Shown: one piece after another, positions 52,162 to 59,360 of the stretch
Numbering within the stretch: the first letter of the stretch is position 1
Layout of the letters: each line of letters begins with the position of its first letter
Assembly: GCA_944327085.1 (NCBI GenBank)
Contig: CALVGG010000004.1
Span: 88,873 to 152,872, forward strand
Length of the DNA stretch: 64,000 bases
DNA from: an uncultured Elusimicrobiales bacterium
Lineage (GTDB): Bacteria; Elusimicrobiota; Elusimicrobia; Elusimicrobiales; Elusimicrobiaceae
Reading direction: 5' to 3'
The notes under the pieces: generated by a model
Seen by the model: the letters and a program-made list of their open reading frames with translations, nothing else
The model's database searches: none
Told to the model about the DNA's origin: nothing
Translations under genes and position numbers: made by a program

Positions 52162-53412
52162 ATGGCGGATGAAGAAAATTTAATGCCTTTGGCCGCGCGC
52201 CAAGCCCCCAAAACGCTGGAAGATTTTGCCGGCCAGCCCCATTTGCTGGGCAAAGGCAAAATGCTGCGCCGCCTGCTGGAAACGGACACCATAAAATCCG
52301 CTGTGTTTTTTGGCCCGCCCGGTTGTGGCAAAACCGCCACGGCGCGCTATATTGCTTCGCGCACGCATGCGGTAACGGTGGAGTTAAACGCCGCGGCCGC
52401 CGGTGTGGCCGACTTAAAAAAAGTATTAACCGAAGCCAAAGAGCGCATGCGCAACCCCGGTTTTGAGGAGCGCCGCACCCTGGTTATTTTGGACGAAATC
52501 CACCACTTTAACAAAACCCAGCAGGACGTGCTTTTGCCGTCCGTGGAGCGCGGGGACATTATTTTAATTGGCATCACGACCGAAAACCCCTATTTTTACA
52601 TCAACACCGCTCTTCTCTCCCGCTTTAGTGTATTTGAGTTTAAACCGCTTGGCCCGGGGGACTTGCGCCAAATCCTCTTCCGCGCCGCCAAGAAGGAAAA
52701 CGCCGCCCTCACCAACGACGCGACCGACTATTTTATCACCCAATCCAACGGGGACGGCCGCAAAATGTTAAACGCTTTTGAGCTGGCCGTTCTTACTACC
52801 GAGCCGGACGCCCAGGGCATTAAACAAATTGATTTGGACATTGCCAAAGAGTGCATCCAAAAACGCCATTTAAATTACGATAAAAAAGGCGACGAACATT
52901 ACGACATTATTTCCGCCTTTATTAAATCCATGCGCGGGTCCGACCCGGACGCCGCCGTCTACTGGCTGGCCCGCATGCTGGAAAGCGGCGAGGACCCCCG
53001 CTTTATCGCCCGGCGCATTTTAATTTGCGCCAGCGAAGACGTGGGCCTGGCCGAACCGGCCGCCATTATGATTGCCGAGGCCGCTTTTAAAGCGGCCGAA
53101 GTGTTGGGCATGCCGGAGGTGCGCATTCCGCTTGCGCACGCGGCCATTTATATAGCGTGTTGCCCCAAAAGTAACTCTGCCTATAAAGCCATTGATGCGG
53201 CCCTGGCCGAAGTGCGCGAAGGCCGCTACCGCCCGGTGCCGGACCATCTGCGCTCCGGCGGTAAAAACCGCGGGTATAAATACGCGCATGACTATCCAAA
53301 CCACTATGTAAAACAGCAGTATATGCCCAGCCCCATGCAGTTTTACGTGCCGGGGGAACTGGGTAAAGAGCCGGCCCTTATCCAGCGCCTTAAAAAATTA
53401 AAAGAGGACTAA
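52162..53412 (+). CDS. rarA: Replication-associated recombination protein A (RarA/MgsA)
   Basis: 416 residues, AAA+ ATPase. Walker A is FGPPGCGKTATARYIA near residue 52, Walker B VILDEIHHFNKTQQD. The clamp-loader-like C-terminal part has KSMRGSDPDAAVYWLARML, the MgsA signature. It acts at stalled replication forks. AAGGAT lies before the ATG, and xseA starts directly after the stop. Confidence 0.96.
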   Translation: MADEENLMPLAARQAPKTLEDFAGQPHLLGKGKMLRRLLETDTIKSAVFFGPPGCGKTATARYIASRTHAVTVELNAAAAGVADLKKVLTEAKERMRNPGFEERRTLVILDEIHHFNKTQQDVLLPSVERGDIILIGITTENPYFYINTALLSRFSVFEFKPLGPGDLRQILFRAAKKENAALTNDATDYFITQSNGDGRKMLNAFELAVLTTEPDAQGIKQIDLDIAKECIQKRHLNYDKKGDEHYDIISAFIKSMRGSDPDAAVYWLARMLESGEDPRFIARRILICASEDVGLAEPAAIMIAEAAFKAAEVLGMPEVRIPLAHAAIYIACCPKSNSAYKAIDAALAEVREGRYRPVPDHLRSGGKNRGYKYAHDYPNHYVKQQYMPSPMQFYVPGELGKEPALIQRLKKLKED

Positions 53413-54618
53413 ATGGAACCCGAAAGACCTTTTTGCGGGCAGGTGTTTTCCGTATCGGAATTAAACGGCGTTATTAAACAAATGCTGGAAGGCGTTTTTG
53501 CCGGTATTTTTGTGGAGGGGGAAGTTTCCAACCTGCGCGAAGCCGCCAGCGGGCACATCTATTTTGATTTGAAAGACAAAAACGGTGTGCTGGCCGCCGT
53601 ATTGTTTAAAGGGTACGGCTGGCGCTTTGCCCAAATGCTGGAAGACGGCCTAAACGTGCGGGTAATGGGCGATGTGAGCTGTTACGCCAAGCAGGGGCGG
53701 TATCAAATAGTGGTCAAATCGGTAGAGCCGCTTTCCCAGGGTAAACTGTTTTTAGAATTTGAAAAATTAAAACGCAAACTGCAGCTGGAGGGATTGTTTG
53801 ACGAGTCCCGCAAAAAGCCCATCCCCGCCTATCCCAAGCGTATTGGGGTGGTTACATCTCCCACCGGGGCCGCGGTGCGGGATATTCTGTCCGTTCTGCG
53901 CCGCCGCAACCCCAATTTGGATGTGATCATCGCCCCCGTTTTGGTACAGGGGGACGAAGCCGCCCCGCAAATTGTGCAGGCCATTAAAGATTTAAACCAA
54001 TTAAAACCCGCCATAGACGTTATGCTGGTGGGCCGCGGCGGCGGCAGTATGGAAGATTTGTGGGCATTTAATGAAGAGCCCGTTGCCCGGGCCATTGCGG
54101 CCAGCCGCGTGCCGGTTATTTCCTGCGTAGGGCACGAGGTGGATTTTACCATTGCCGACTTTGTGGCCGACTTGCGCGCCCCCACCCCGTCCGCCGCGGC
54201 GGAACTGGTGGTGCAAAACGCGCAAAACACGCGCGAGAAAGTATCCCAGCTGGCCAAGCGTTTGGCGCAGGCCGTATCCGTGTTATACGAGCGCGCCGCC
54301 CGCCGGCTGGAAGCGGCCGTAAACAACCGGGTGTTTTTGGACCCTTCTGTTCTAACGCGGGAGCAGGAACAGCGCGTGGACGAGCTGACCCTTTCCCTGC
54401 AGGACCGTATGCAAACCCTGGCGGACGGATATTCCCGCCGGCTGGAAGCGGCCGCGCATAAATTAAGCGCGCTTAACCCGCAGGCGGTATTAAAGCGCGG
54501 TTACAGCATTACCCGCAACGCGCAGGGGCAAATTATCAGCCGCGTACTGCAAACGGCCGAACAGGAAACCCTTTATATTCAAGTACAAGACGGCACAATA
54601 CGCGCCGAAGTAAAGTGA
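53413..54618 (+). CDS. xseA: Exodeoxyribonuclease VII large subunit
   Basis: 401 residues. An N-terminal OB fold (VFAGIFVEGEVSNLREAASG and HIYFDLKDKN) is followed by the catalytic domain (GVVTSPTGAAVRDILSVLRRR, GRGGGSMEDLWAFNEE, VGHEVDFTIADFVADLRAPT) and coiled coils. It digests single-stranded DNA with XseB, which is 6 bases downstream. Confidence 0.97.
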   Translation: MEPERPFCGQVFSVSELNGVIKQMLEGVFAGIFVEGEVSNLREAASGHIYFDLKDKNGVLAAVLFKGYGWRFAQMLEDGLNVRVMGDVSCYAKQGRYQIVVKSVEPLSQGKLFLEFEKLKRKLQLEGLFDESRKKPIPAYPKRIGVVTSPTGAAVRDILSVLRRRNPNLDVIIAPVLVQGDEAAPQIVQAIKDLNQLKPAIDVMLVGRGGGSMEDLWAFNEEPVARAIAASRVPVISCVGHEVDFTIADFVADLRAPTPSAAAELVVQNAQNTREKVSQLAKRLAQAVSVLYERAARRLEAAVNNRVFLDPSVLTREQEQRVDELTLSLQDRMQTLADGYSRRLEAAAHKLSALNPQAVLKRGYSITRNAQGQIISRVLQTAEQETLYIQVQDGTIRAEVK

Positions 54619-54624
54619 GGACGC

Positions 54625-54864
54625 ATGACCAAAAAAACCTTTGAAAGCCAACTGGCCCGTTTGGAAGAAATTGTTTCCGCCCTGGAAGCGGAACAGACGG
54701 ATTTGGACGCTTCCGTTAAACTGTTTGAGGAAGGCATGGCCCTTTCCCAGGCGCTCAGCGCCAAGTTGGAAGACGTAAAATTTAAAGTAAACGCGTTAAA
54801 ACGCCAGGGGGAAACCCTTTCTTTAACCCCGTTTGACGCACAGGAAACCGACGATGCCGAGTAA
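54625..54864 (+). CDS. xseB: Exodeoxyribonuclease VII small subunit
   Basis: 79 residues. The family core is FESQLARLEEIVSALEAEQT with LDASVKLFEEGMALSQ, a two-helix hairpin that wraps XseA. A GAGG site is present and the end overlaps tlyA by 11 bases. Confidence 0.95.
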   Translation: MTKKTFESQLARLEEIVSALEAEQTDLDASVKLFEEGMALSQALSAKLEDVKFKVNALKRQGETLSLTPFDAQETDDAE

Positions 54865-55615
54865 AAAACTCCGCCTGGATATGGCACTTGTGGAACAGGG
54901 GTTTTTCCCCAGCCGCACCCGCGCGCAGGCCAGCATTATGGCGGGGGAAGTATTGGTAAACGGCCAGGTGGACACGCGGGCGGACCGCTCCATCCTGCCC
55001 GAAGACGTACTGAGCATAAAAGAAAAAAGCTGCCCCTATGTATCGCGCGGCGGTTTAAAACTGGCCGGTGCGCTAAAGGCTTGGAATTTAAGCGTAAAAG
55101 ATAAAGTATGCGTGGATATTGGGGTGGCCACGGGGGGATTTTCGGACTGTATGCTTCAGGCCGGCGCCAAAGACGTGTACGGGGTGGACGTGGGCAAAGG
55201 CCAGCTGGCCAGTGAAATGCTGCGCTATAAAAACTTTCATTTTAAGCCGGAAACCAACGCCCGCTATATGACGCCCGATTTGTTTGAAGAGTCCCCGCAG
55301 TTTGCCGCGGTGGACGTGTCTTTCATTTCTCTTAAAATGATTATGGAGCCTTTGTTTAATGCCATGGCGCCGGAGGGGGATATTGTATTTTTAATTAAGC
55401 CCCAGTTTGAGCTTTCCCCCAAGCAGGTTCCGCACGGCATTGTAAAGACGGAAGAAAACCGCCAGGCGGCCATTGCCAGCGTGCAGGGTTTTTTTGAAGA
55501 GAACTTAAAAGATAAGTTTGGTGCCCGGTCTATGGCGCTGATGGAAAGCCCCATTAAAGGCACCCACGGCAATACGGAATACCTGTGGCACGTATATTTT
55601 AAGAAGCCCTGTTAA
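54854..55615 (+). CDS. tlyA: TlyA family rRNA methyltransferase
   Basis: 253 residues from the ATG at 54854. An N-terminal S4 RNA-binding domain (LRLDMALVEQGFFPSRTRAQ) joins an FtsJ-like methyltransferase domain with KVCVDIGVATGGFSDCMLQ as SAM loop and FLIKPQFE as active-site region. Relatives methylate 16S and/or 23S rRNA 2'-OH groups. Upstream extension in the same frame is rejected because it precedes the S4 core and overlaps xseB further. Confidence 0.9.
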   Translation: MPSKKLRLDMALVEQGFFPSRTRAQASIMAGEVLVNGQVDTRADRSILPEDVLSIKEKSCPYVSRGGLKLAGALKAWNLSVKDKVCVDIGVATGGFSDCMLQAGAKDVYGVDVGKGQLASEMLRYKNFHFKPETNARYMTPDLFEESPQFAAVDVSFISLKMIMEPLFNAMAPEGDIVFLIKPQFELSPKQVPHGIVKTEENRQAAIASVQGFFEENLKDKFGARSMALMESPIKGTHGNTEYLWHVYFKKPC

Positions 55616-55733
55616 AACGCTGCCGCCTGCACGGCGGGCCGTGCCCCTTTTAGAAAAGGGGTTGGTTTTTTAGGCCAGATTTGTTATAAAAAAGAAAGGA
55701 GCCGATTGGAAACGCTCCCCCTGGAAGTGAGTT

Positions 55734-56534
55734 ATGTTTCATACCAAGACCATTGTTTTGATCTTGATGTCTTTTGTTCTCTCTGTTTGCGTACAGGCGC
55801 AGGGGCGCCAGCCGCAAACTTTAGCCAGCCTGCGCGGGGAGGTTATGTCTGCCCGGCAGCAGGAACCGGCTGCGGAAGAGTTGGTCCGCCGTGTTTTGTC
55901 TTACCGGCAGCAGGGGCAAACCCTTCTTTTGCATGCCAGCCGCCAGGGTGACGTGGAACTGATTGCCCGCCTGGCGCAGGTGCTGCCGGATACCCGCGTC
56001 TTTCAAGCCAAAGACCGCTTAAAACGCAATGCTTTTCACCTGGCCGCTAATTACGACACGGCCCTGGAGCTCATGAAAACTTATGCCGTTTTGCGCGGGC
56101 GCGAAACCCGCGATTTGAGCGATGTTTTTGACCGCCGTGCCTTTAAAACCGCGCTGATTAACGCCGGGGACTTGCACTCCGAAACGCCCCTTATGGCCCA
56201 GGTTCGCGCCAAACACTATGACGTGGCTTTCTTGTACTTAACCAAAAATGCAGACTTAAACCGCAAAACCGTGGCCGGGGATACCGTTATGCATATGCTG
56301 GTGCGTCAATGCGCGGGGAATAACCCCCAGGCACTTGAGCTGCTGCAAAGTTTTTTACGAGGGGAGCCTTACAGCGTGTTCTTGCGTGATGGGCAGGACC
56401 GCACCCCCCTAGATTTAGCCGGTGAAATCCGCGCGCGTGTGGCTTTTGAAAAGATTAAAGAAGTGCAACAAACCGAGCAGGAAAGCCGCACCCGCAATAT
56501 ACGCATTGCTTTGCGCAACTTTTTTACCAATTAG
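55734..56534 (+). CDS. Secreted ankyrin-repeat protein A
   Basis: 266 residues. The signal peptide ends near VLSVCVQAQG. Ankyrin-like units include LLHASRQGDVELIARLAQVL, NAFHLAANYDTALELMKTY, SETPLMAQVRAKHYDVAFLY and GDTVMHMLVRQCAGNNPQAL. It is paralogous to the protein at 58583 (shared pattern SETPLMAQ versus QETPLRAQ, and similar spacing). Function unknown; perhaps a periplasmic binding scaffold. An AAGGAG at 55697 is too far upstream to serve the ATG. Confidence 0.75.
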   Translation: MFHTKTIVLILMSFVLSVCVQAQGRQPQTLASLRGEVMSARQQEPAAEELVRRVLSYRQQGQTLLLHASRQGDVELIARLAQVLPDTRVFQAKDRLKRNAFHLAANYDTALELMKTYAVLRGRETRDLSDVFDRRAFKTALINAGDLHSETPLMAQVRAKHYDVAFLYLTKNADLNRKTVAGDTVMHMLVRQCAGNNPQALELLQSFLRGEPYSVFLRDGQDRTPLDLAGEIRARVAFEKIKEVQQTEQESRTRNIRIALRNFFTN

Positions 56535-56549
56535 CTGATTTCACCATAC

Positions 56550-56580
56550 AAAAACCCCGCTTGCAAAAGCGGGGTTTTTT
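56550..56580. terminator. Bidirectional terminator
   Basis: AAAACCCCGCTT pairs with AAGCGGGGTTTT around a 4-6-base loop, T residues on both outer sides; it serves the ankyrin gene and the thioesterase gene. Confidence 0.9.
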
Positions 56581-56597
56581 ATCAGTAAACTGCGGGT

Positions 56598-56984
56598 TTA
56601 AGCGGCGGGAGCCATGGCGGCTTTTACGTCCGCCCCCATGGGGGTGGGCATACCGGTTTTATCCACACATACCAAAGTGGTTTTGCCTTTGGTGCAAAGG
56701 CGGCCGTTTTGGTTGGTGATGATGTTTTCAAACACAATTTTAATGTCCGATACTTCCAGCACGCGGGTGCTTACGTCAATCACGTCCGCGTAGCGCACGG
56801 AATATTTATATTCCACTTCCTGCCGGGCCACCACAAAATAAAGCCCGCGTTGGATTAAAGCCGGCACGCTAAAGCCCTTTTCGGCCATATATAGGGTGCG
56901 GGCTTCTTCAAAATATTTTAAATAGTTGGCATAATAGACCACGTTTCCGCAGTCCGTATCGTGGTAAAAAATAGTTTTTTTCAT
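56598..56984 (-). CDS. Acyl-CoA thioesterase, YbgC/4HBT family
   Basis: 128-residue hot-dog-fold protein. The YbgC-type active-site segment is FYHDTDCGNVVYYANYLKYF at the N-terminus, with Asp as nucleophile. It hydrolyses short acyl-CoAs in relatives. It is co-transcribed after the YjbQ gene (2-base gap). A DnaA-box-like TTATCCACA in its coding strand (56659-56667) is regarded as chance. Confidence 0.85.
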   Translation of the reverse strand: MKKTIFYHDTDCGNVVYYANYLKYFEEARTLYMAEKGFSVPALIQRGLYFVVARQEVEYKYSVRYADVIDVSTRVLEVSDIKIVFENIITNQNGRLCTKGKTTLVCVDKTGMPTPMGADVKAAMAPAA

Positions 56985-56986
56985 GG

Positions 56987-57403
56987 TTATTCTCCAATAA
57001 TTTTAATCAGTACGCGCTTGTTGCGCTGGCCGTCAAATTCGGCATAAAAAATGGTTTCCCAGGGGCCAAAATCCAGCCGCCCGTTGGTAATGGCCACCAC
57101 TACTTCCCGCCCCATAATGGTGCGTTTAAGGTGGGCGTCCCCGTTGTCTTCGCCGGTCAGGTTATGCTGATATTTGTCCACCCCGTAAGGGGCCAGTTCC
57201 TCCACCCAGCGCAAAAAATCCCGGTGCAGGCCAGGTTCATTATCGTTAATAAACACGCTGGACGTAATATGCATGGAATTTACCAGGCACAGCCCTTCTT
57301 TTATGCCGCTTTTGGCAAGGGCTTCTTCCACTTGCGGGGTGATGTTGACTATTTGATAACGCTTAGGCGTATGCAATTGCAGATATTGCGTATATGATTT
57401 CAT
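56987..57403 (-). CDS. YjbQ/UPF0047 family protein
   Basis: 138 residues from the ATG at 57403. [40 protein letters not shown] and [18 protein letters not shown] are the family signatures, with conserved His and Glu residues around a possible metal site. Members have been described as thiamin phosphate synthase-like; the real role is unclear. The ATG chosen has TATAAT 6 bases upstream; a longer frame to 57463 overlaps that promoter and is rejected. Confidence 0.85.
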   Translation of the reverse strand: MKSYTQYLQLHTPKRYQIVNITPQVEEALAKSGIKEGLCLVNSMHITSSVFINDNEPGLHRDFLRWVEELAPYGVDKYQHNLTGEDNGDAHLKRTIMGREVVVAITNGRLDFGPWETIFYAEFDGQRNKRVLIKIIGE

Positions 57404-57409
57404 AATATT

Positions 57410-57415
57410 ATTATA
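57410..57415 (-). promoter_or_regulatory. -10 promoter, leaderless start of the YjbQ gene
   Basis: TATAAT on the minus strand ends 6 bases before the ATG at 57403. It is divergent from the promoter at 57449. Confidence 0.62.
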
Positions 57416-57448
57416 CTTATTATACGGGCTGTATTTATGGCTTAGATT

Positions 57449-57457
57449 TGTTACAAT
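57449..57457 (+). promoter_or_regulatory. Extended -10 promoter, leaderless start of the gene at 57464
   Basis: TGTTACAAT ends 6 bases before the ATG at 57464; no ribosome site. Confidence 0.62.
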
Positions 57458-57463
57458 AAACAT

Positions 57464-58315
57464 ATGAATTTAGAAGAAATAAAAAAACGTTTGCGCACGC
57501 CTCAAAAAGTGGTAAAGGAACAGGCCCACCAGGCCGCGGTGGCGGAATCCCGCCGTCAGGCGGCCCAGCGCCCCAAAACCTGGCTGGATTATTTGCCGGT
57601 TATTGCATTGGGGGTTACGGTGGGGGTGCTGTTGCTGTCGCTCGTTTTTGTTTTGGCTTCTAAAAACAAGGCGGAAAATATTCCCTCGGCCTTAGACCCG
57701 GAAAATCTAAAAGGCCTGTCTGTAGAGCAGGATTTTAACCCTTCCACCGGGGTGCGTTATGTACAAGTGCGCGAAGGCAGAGACCGCAGCGCCACCGTTG
57801 CCGGGCTGGGTACCACCATTCCCATTCTCAGCCGTTTTAATTTAAACACCTTAAACCAGGGAAATTTTGAAACCATCGGTGCCGCCCCGTGGGCGCTGAC
57901 GCTTAACATCTCTTCCAATATAGATGACCCGGATATTTTGCCCTATTTGCTTAACCGGGACGATATGATTAAAGCCTTTATTAACCGGCCGGACGCCGCC
58001 AATTTACTTAATGACCCCATAGAATTAAAATTATTTGTGGAAGATAAAGCCGCTATGGACGAGTTCTTCCAGGATGAAACTGTGCGCCGTGTATTGCAGG
58101 ATGAAAAACTGTTAAACACCTTTGCCGGCAGCCGTTTTATGGCTTTTTTGCTTATCAGCAAATCCGGCAAGTATTACCGGGATCACCCGCAGGAAGCGGC
58201 GCAGATTATCAATTCCAACCATTATTTGGTGGAAATGAAACAAAACCCGCTTGTGCGCGCGGCGGTGGAAAAGAATACCTATCTTAAAAAAATAGCGCCT
58301 ATACTTTTAAAATAA
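57464..58315 (+). CDS. Single-span membrane protein of unknown function
   Basis: 283 residues. A cytoplasmic basic N-terminus (about residues 1-44) is followed by one membrane helix ([20 protein letters not shown]) and a 200-residue exterior part. That part has helical units near [20 protein letters not shown] and [20 protein letters not shown], with a recurring xxLLxD spacing that suggests an all-helical repeat. No family recognised. Leaderless start predicted. The tRNA-Gly promoter follows its stop. Confidence 0.6.
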   Translation: MNLEEIKKRLRTPQKVVKEQAHQAAVAESRRQAAQRPKTWLDYLPVIALGVTVGVLLLSLVFVLASKNKAENIPSALDPENLKGLSVEQDFNPSTGVRYVQVREGRDRSATVAGLGTTIPILSRFNLNTLNQGNFETIGAAPWALTLNISSNIDDPDILPYLLNRDDMIKAFINRPDAANLLNDPIELKLFVEDKAAMDEFFQDETVRRVLQDEKLLNTFAGSRFMAFLLISKSGKYYRDHPQEAAQIINSNHYLVEMKQNPLVRAAVEKNTYLKKIAPILLK

Positions 58316-58319
58316 AATT

Positions 58320-58328
58320 TGTTATAAT
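58320..58328 (+). promoter_or_regulatory. Extended -10 promoter of tRNA-Gly
   Basis: TGTTATAAT ends 28 bases before the mature tRNA start. Confidence 0.6.
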
Positions 58329-58356
58329 ATTTTTGTTGGAAGTAAAACAGATTTTT

Positions 58357-58430
58357 GCGGGCGTGGTTCAATGGTAGAACGCGACCTTGCCAAGGTTGAG
58401 ACGAGAGTTCGATTCTCTTCGCCCGCTCCA
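58357..58430 (+). tRNA. tRNA-Gly (anticodon GCC)
   Basis: 74 bases including an encoded CCA. The acceptor stem GCGGGCG pairs with CGCCCGC; the D arm is GTTC-GAAC, the anticodon stem CGACC pairs with GGTTG (one G-T pair) and the anticodon GCC is at 58389-58391. The T loop is TTCGATT. Complete cloverleaf. Confidence 0.97.
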
Positions 58431-58433
58431 TTT

Positions 58434-58466
58434 AAAAACCCCCGGTTAATAACCGGGGTTTTTTAT
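58434..58466 (+). terminator. Intrinsic terminator after tRNA-Gly
   Basis: AACCCCCGGTTA pairs with TAACCGGGGTT and a T-run follows. Confidence 0.88.
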
Positions 58467-58582
58467 TTTCCCCATATGCACAGGAGGGCCCATTTATTTA
58501 TGGGTCCAAAAAACGGCCCGTTTGGGCCCAATGGCCCTGGCTGTTGCCGCAGGGAAAGTTATACTCTAATTAAGAGGGCATT

Positions 58583-59272
58583 ATGAAAAAAGTTTTAAGC
58601 ATTTTATTTGTGTTTTGTTGTGCAGCGGCCGTACAGGGCCAGCCGTCCGCCAATTTGCACAAAGTATTACAGGCGCGCACGGCGTCCCAACAGGCCTTGC
58701 TGGATCATGTACGCTTTGCCCCCACTGTTGATTTTAATAAAGAAGACTCCTTTGGCAACACCCCGCTGTTTGCAGCTGCCCTTAAAGGGGACGTAAAAAG
58801 CATTTTATGGCTGCAAAACGTGGCCCCCAACGGGGAATATTTGCTAAAAACCGGCAAGGACGGCAACAACGTTTTGCATGTTGCGCGCGACCGGAAAACC
58901 TTTGAAACCCTGTTGGCGTCTATCCGCCATTTTTATCCGCAGCATTTTCAGGCCCGGGTGCAGCAATTGCTGGAGCAGAAAAACGATTTGCAGGAAACCC
59001 CGCTCCGCGCCCAGCTTAATTATGGCAGAGGAGACATTTTTATTAAATATTTCCCTCAAACCCAGTTGTTTGCCCGTATGTCTAAGGTGCAGGCCAAGCT
59101 GGACCAGGGCGGTTTGGTAGCCCAGGTGGCCCAGGATGAAAAGCAATCCGTTTTGGAAGATTCCAAAGATTTAAGCGGCCTTACGCTTCCCCAGGCTATC
59201 CGCCGTTTGGCCCGGCGCCCGCAAGTGCAACAAGCTGCCAAGCTGTTTCAGGAGAGATTTCCCTCTTTCTAA
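58583..59272 (+). CDS. Secreted ankyrin-repeat protein B
   Basis: 229 residues. Signal peptide MKKVLSILFVFCCAAAVQG. Ankyrin-like units: FGNTPLFAAALKGDVKSILW, GNNVLHVARDRKTFETLLAS and LQETPLRAQLNYGRGDIFIK. Paralogue of the protein at 55734. AGAGGG lies 5 bases before the ATG. Ends in a strong terminator. Function unknown. Confidence 0.75.
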   Translation: MKKVLSILFVFCCAAAVQGQPSANLHKVLQARTASQQALLDHVRFAPTVDFNKEDSFGNTPLFAAALKGDVKSILWLQNVAPNGEYLLKTGKDGNNVLHVARDRKTFETLLASIRHFYPQHFQARVQQLLEQKNDLQETPLRAQLNYGRGDIFIKYFPQTQLFARMSKVQAKLDQGGLVAQVAQDEKQSVLEDSKDLSGLTLPQAIRRLARRPQVQQAAKLFQERFPSF

Positions 59273-59290
59273 ATTTTTCATAGCCTCCCG

Positions 59291-59320
59291 CCCCGGATAA
59301 GCAATTATCCGGGGTTTTTT
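59291..59320 (+). terminator. Intrinsic terminator after ankyrin protein B
   Basis: CCCCGGATAA (59291-59300) pairs exactly with TTATCCGGGG (59305-59314) and six T residues follow. Confidence 0.93.
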
Positions 59321-59345
59321 GTGTTTTTAACACGGCTGTTGTTTT

Positions 59346-59354
59346 TGCTAAACT
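59346..59354 (+). promoter_or_regulatory. Extended -10 promoter, leaderless start of the GGDEF/EAL gene
   Basis: TGCTAAACT ends 6 bases before the ATG at 59361; no ribosome site. Confidence 0.5.
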
Positions 59355-59360
59355 ATATTT

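Noticed and set aside
56659..56667. Perfect TTATCCACA inside the thioesterase gene
   Set aside because: A 9-mer is expected by chance about once in this much sequence; it is isolated and encodes conserved residues.
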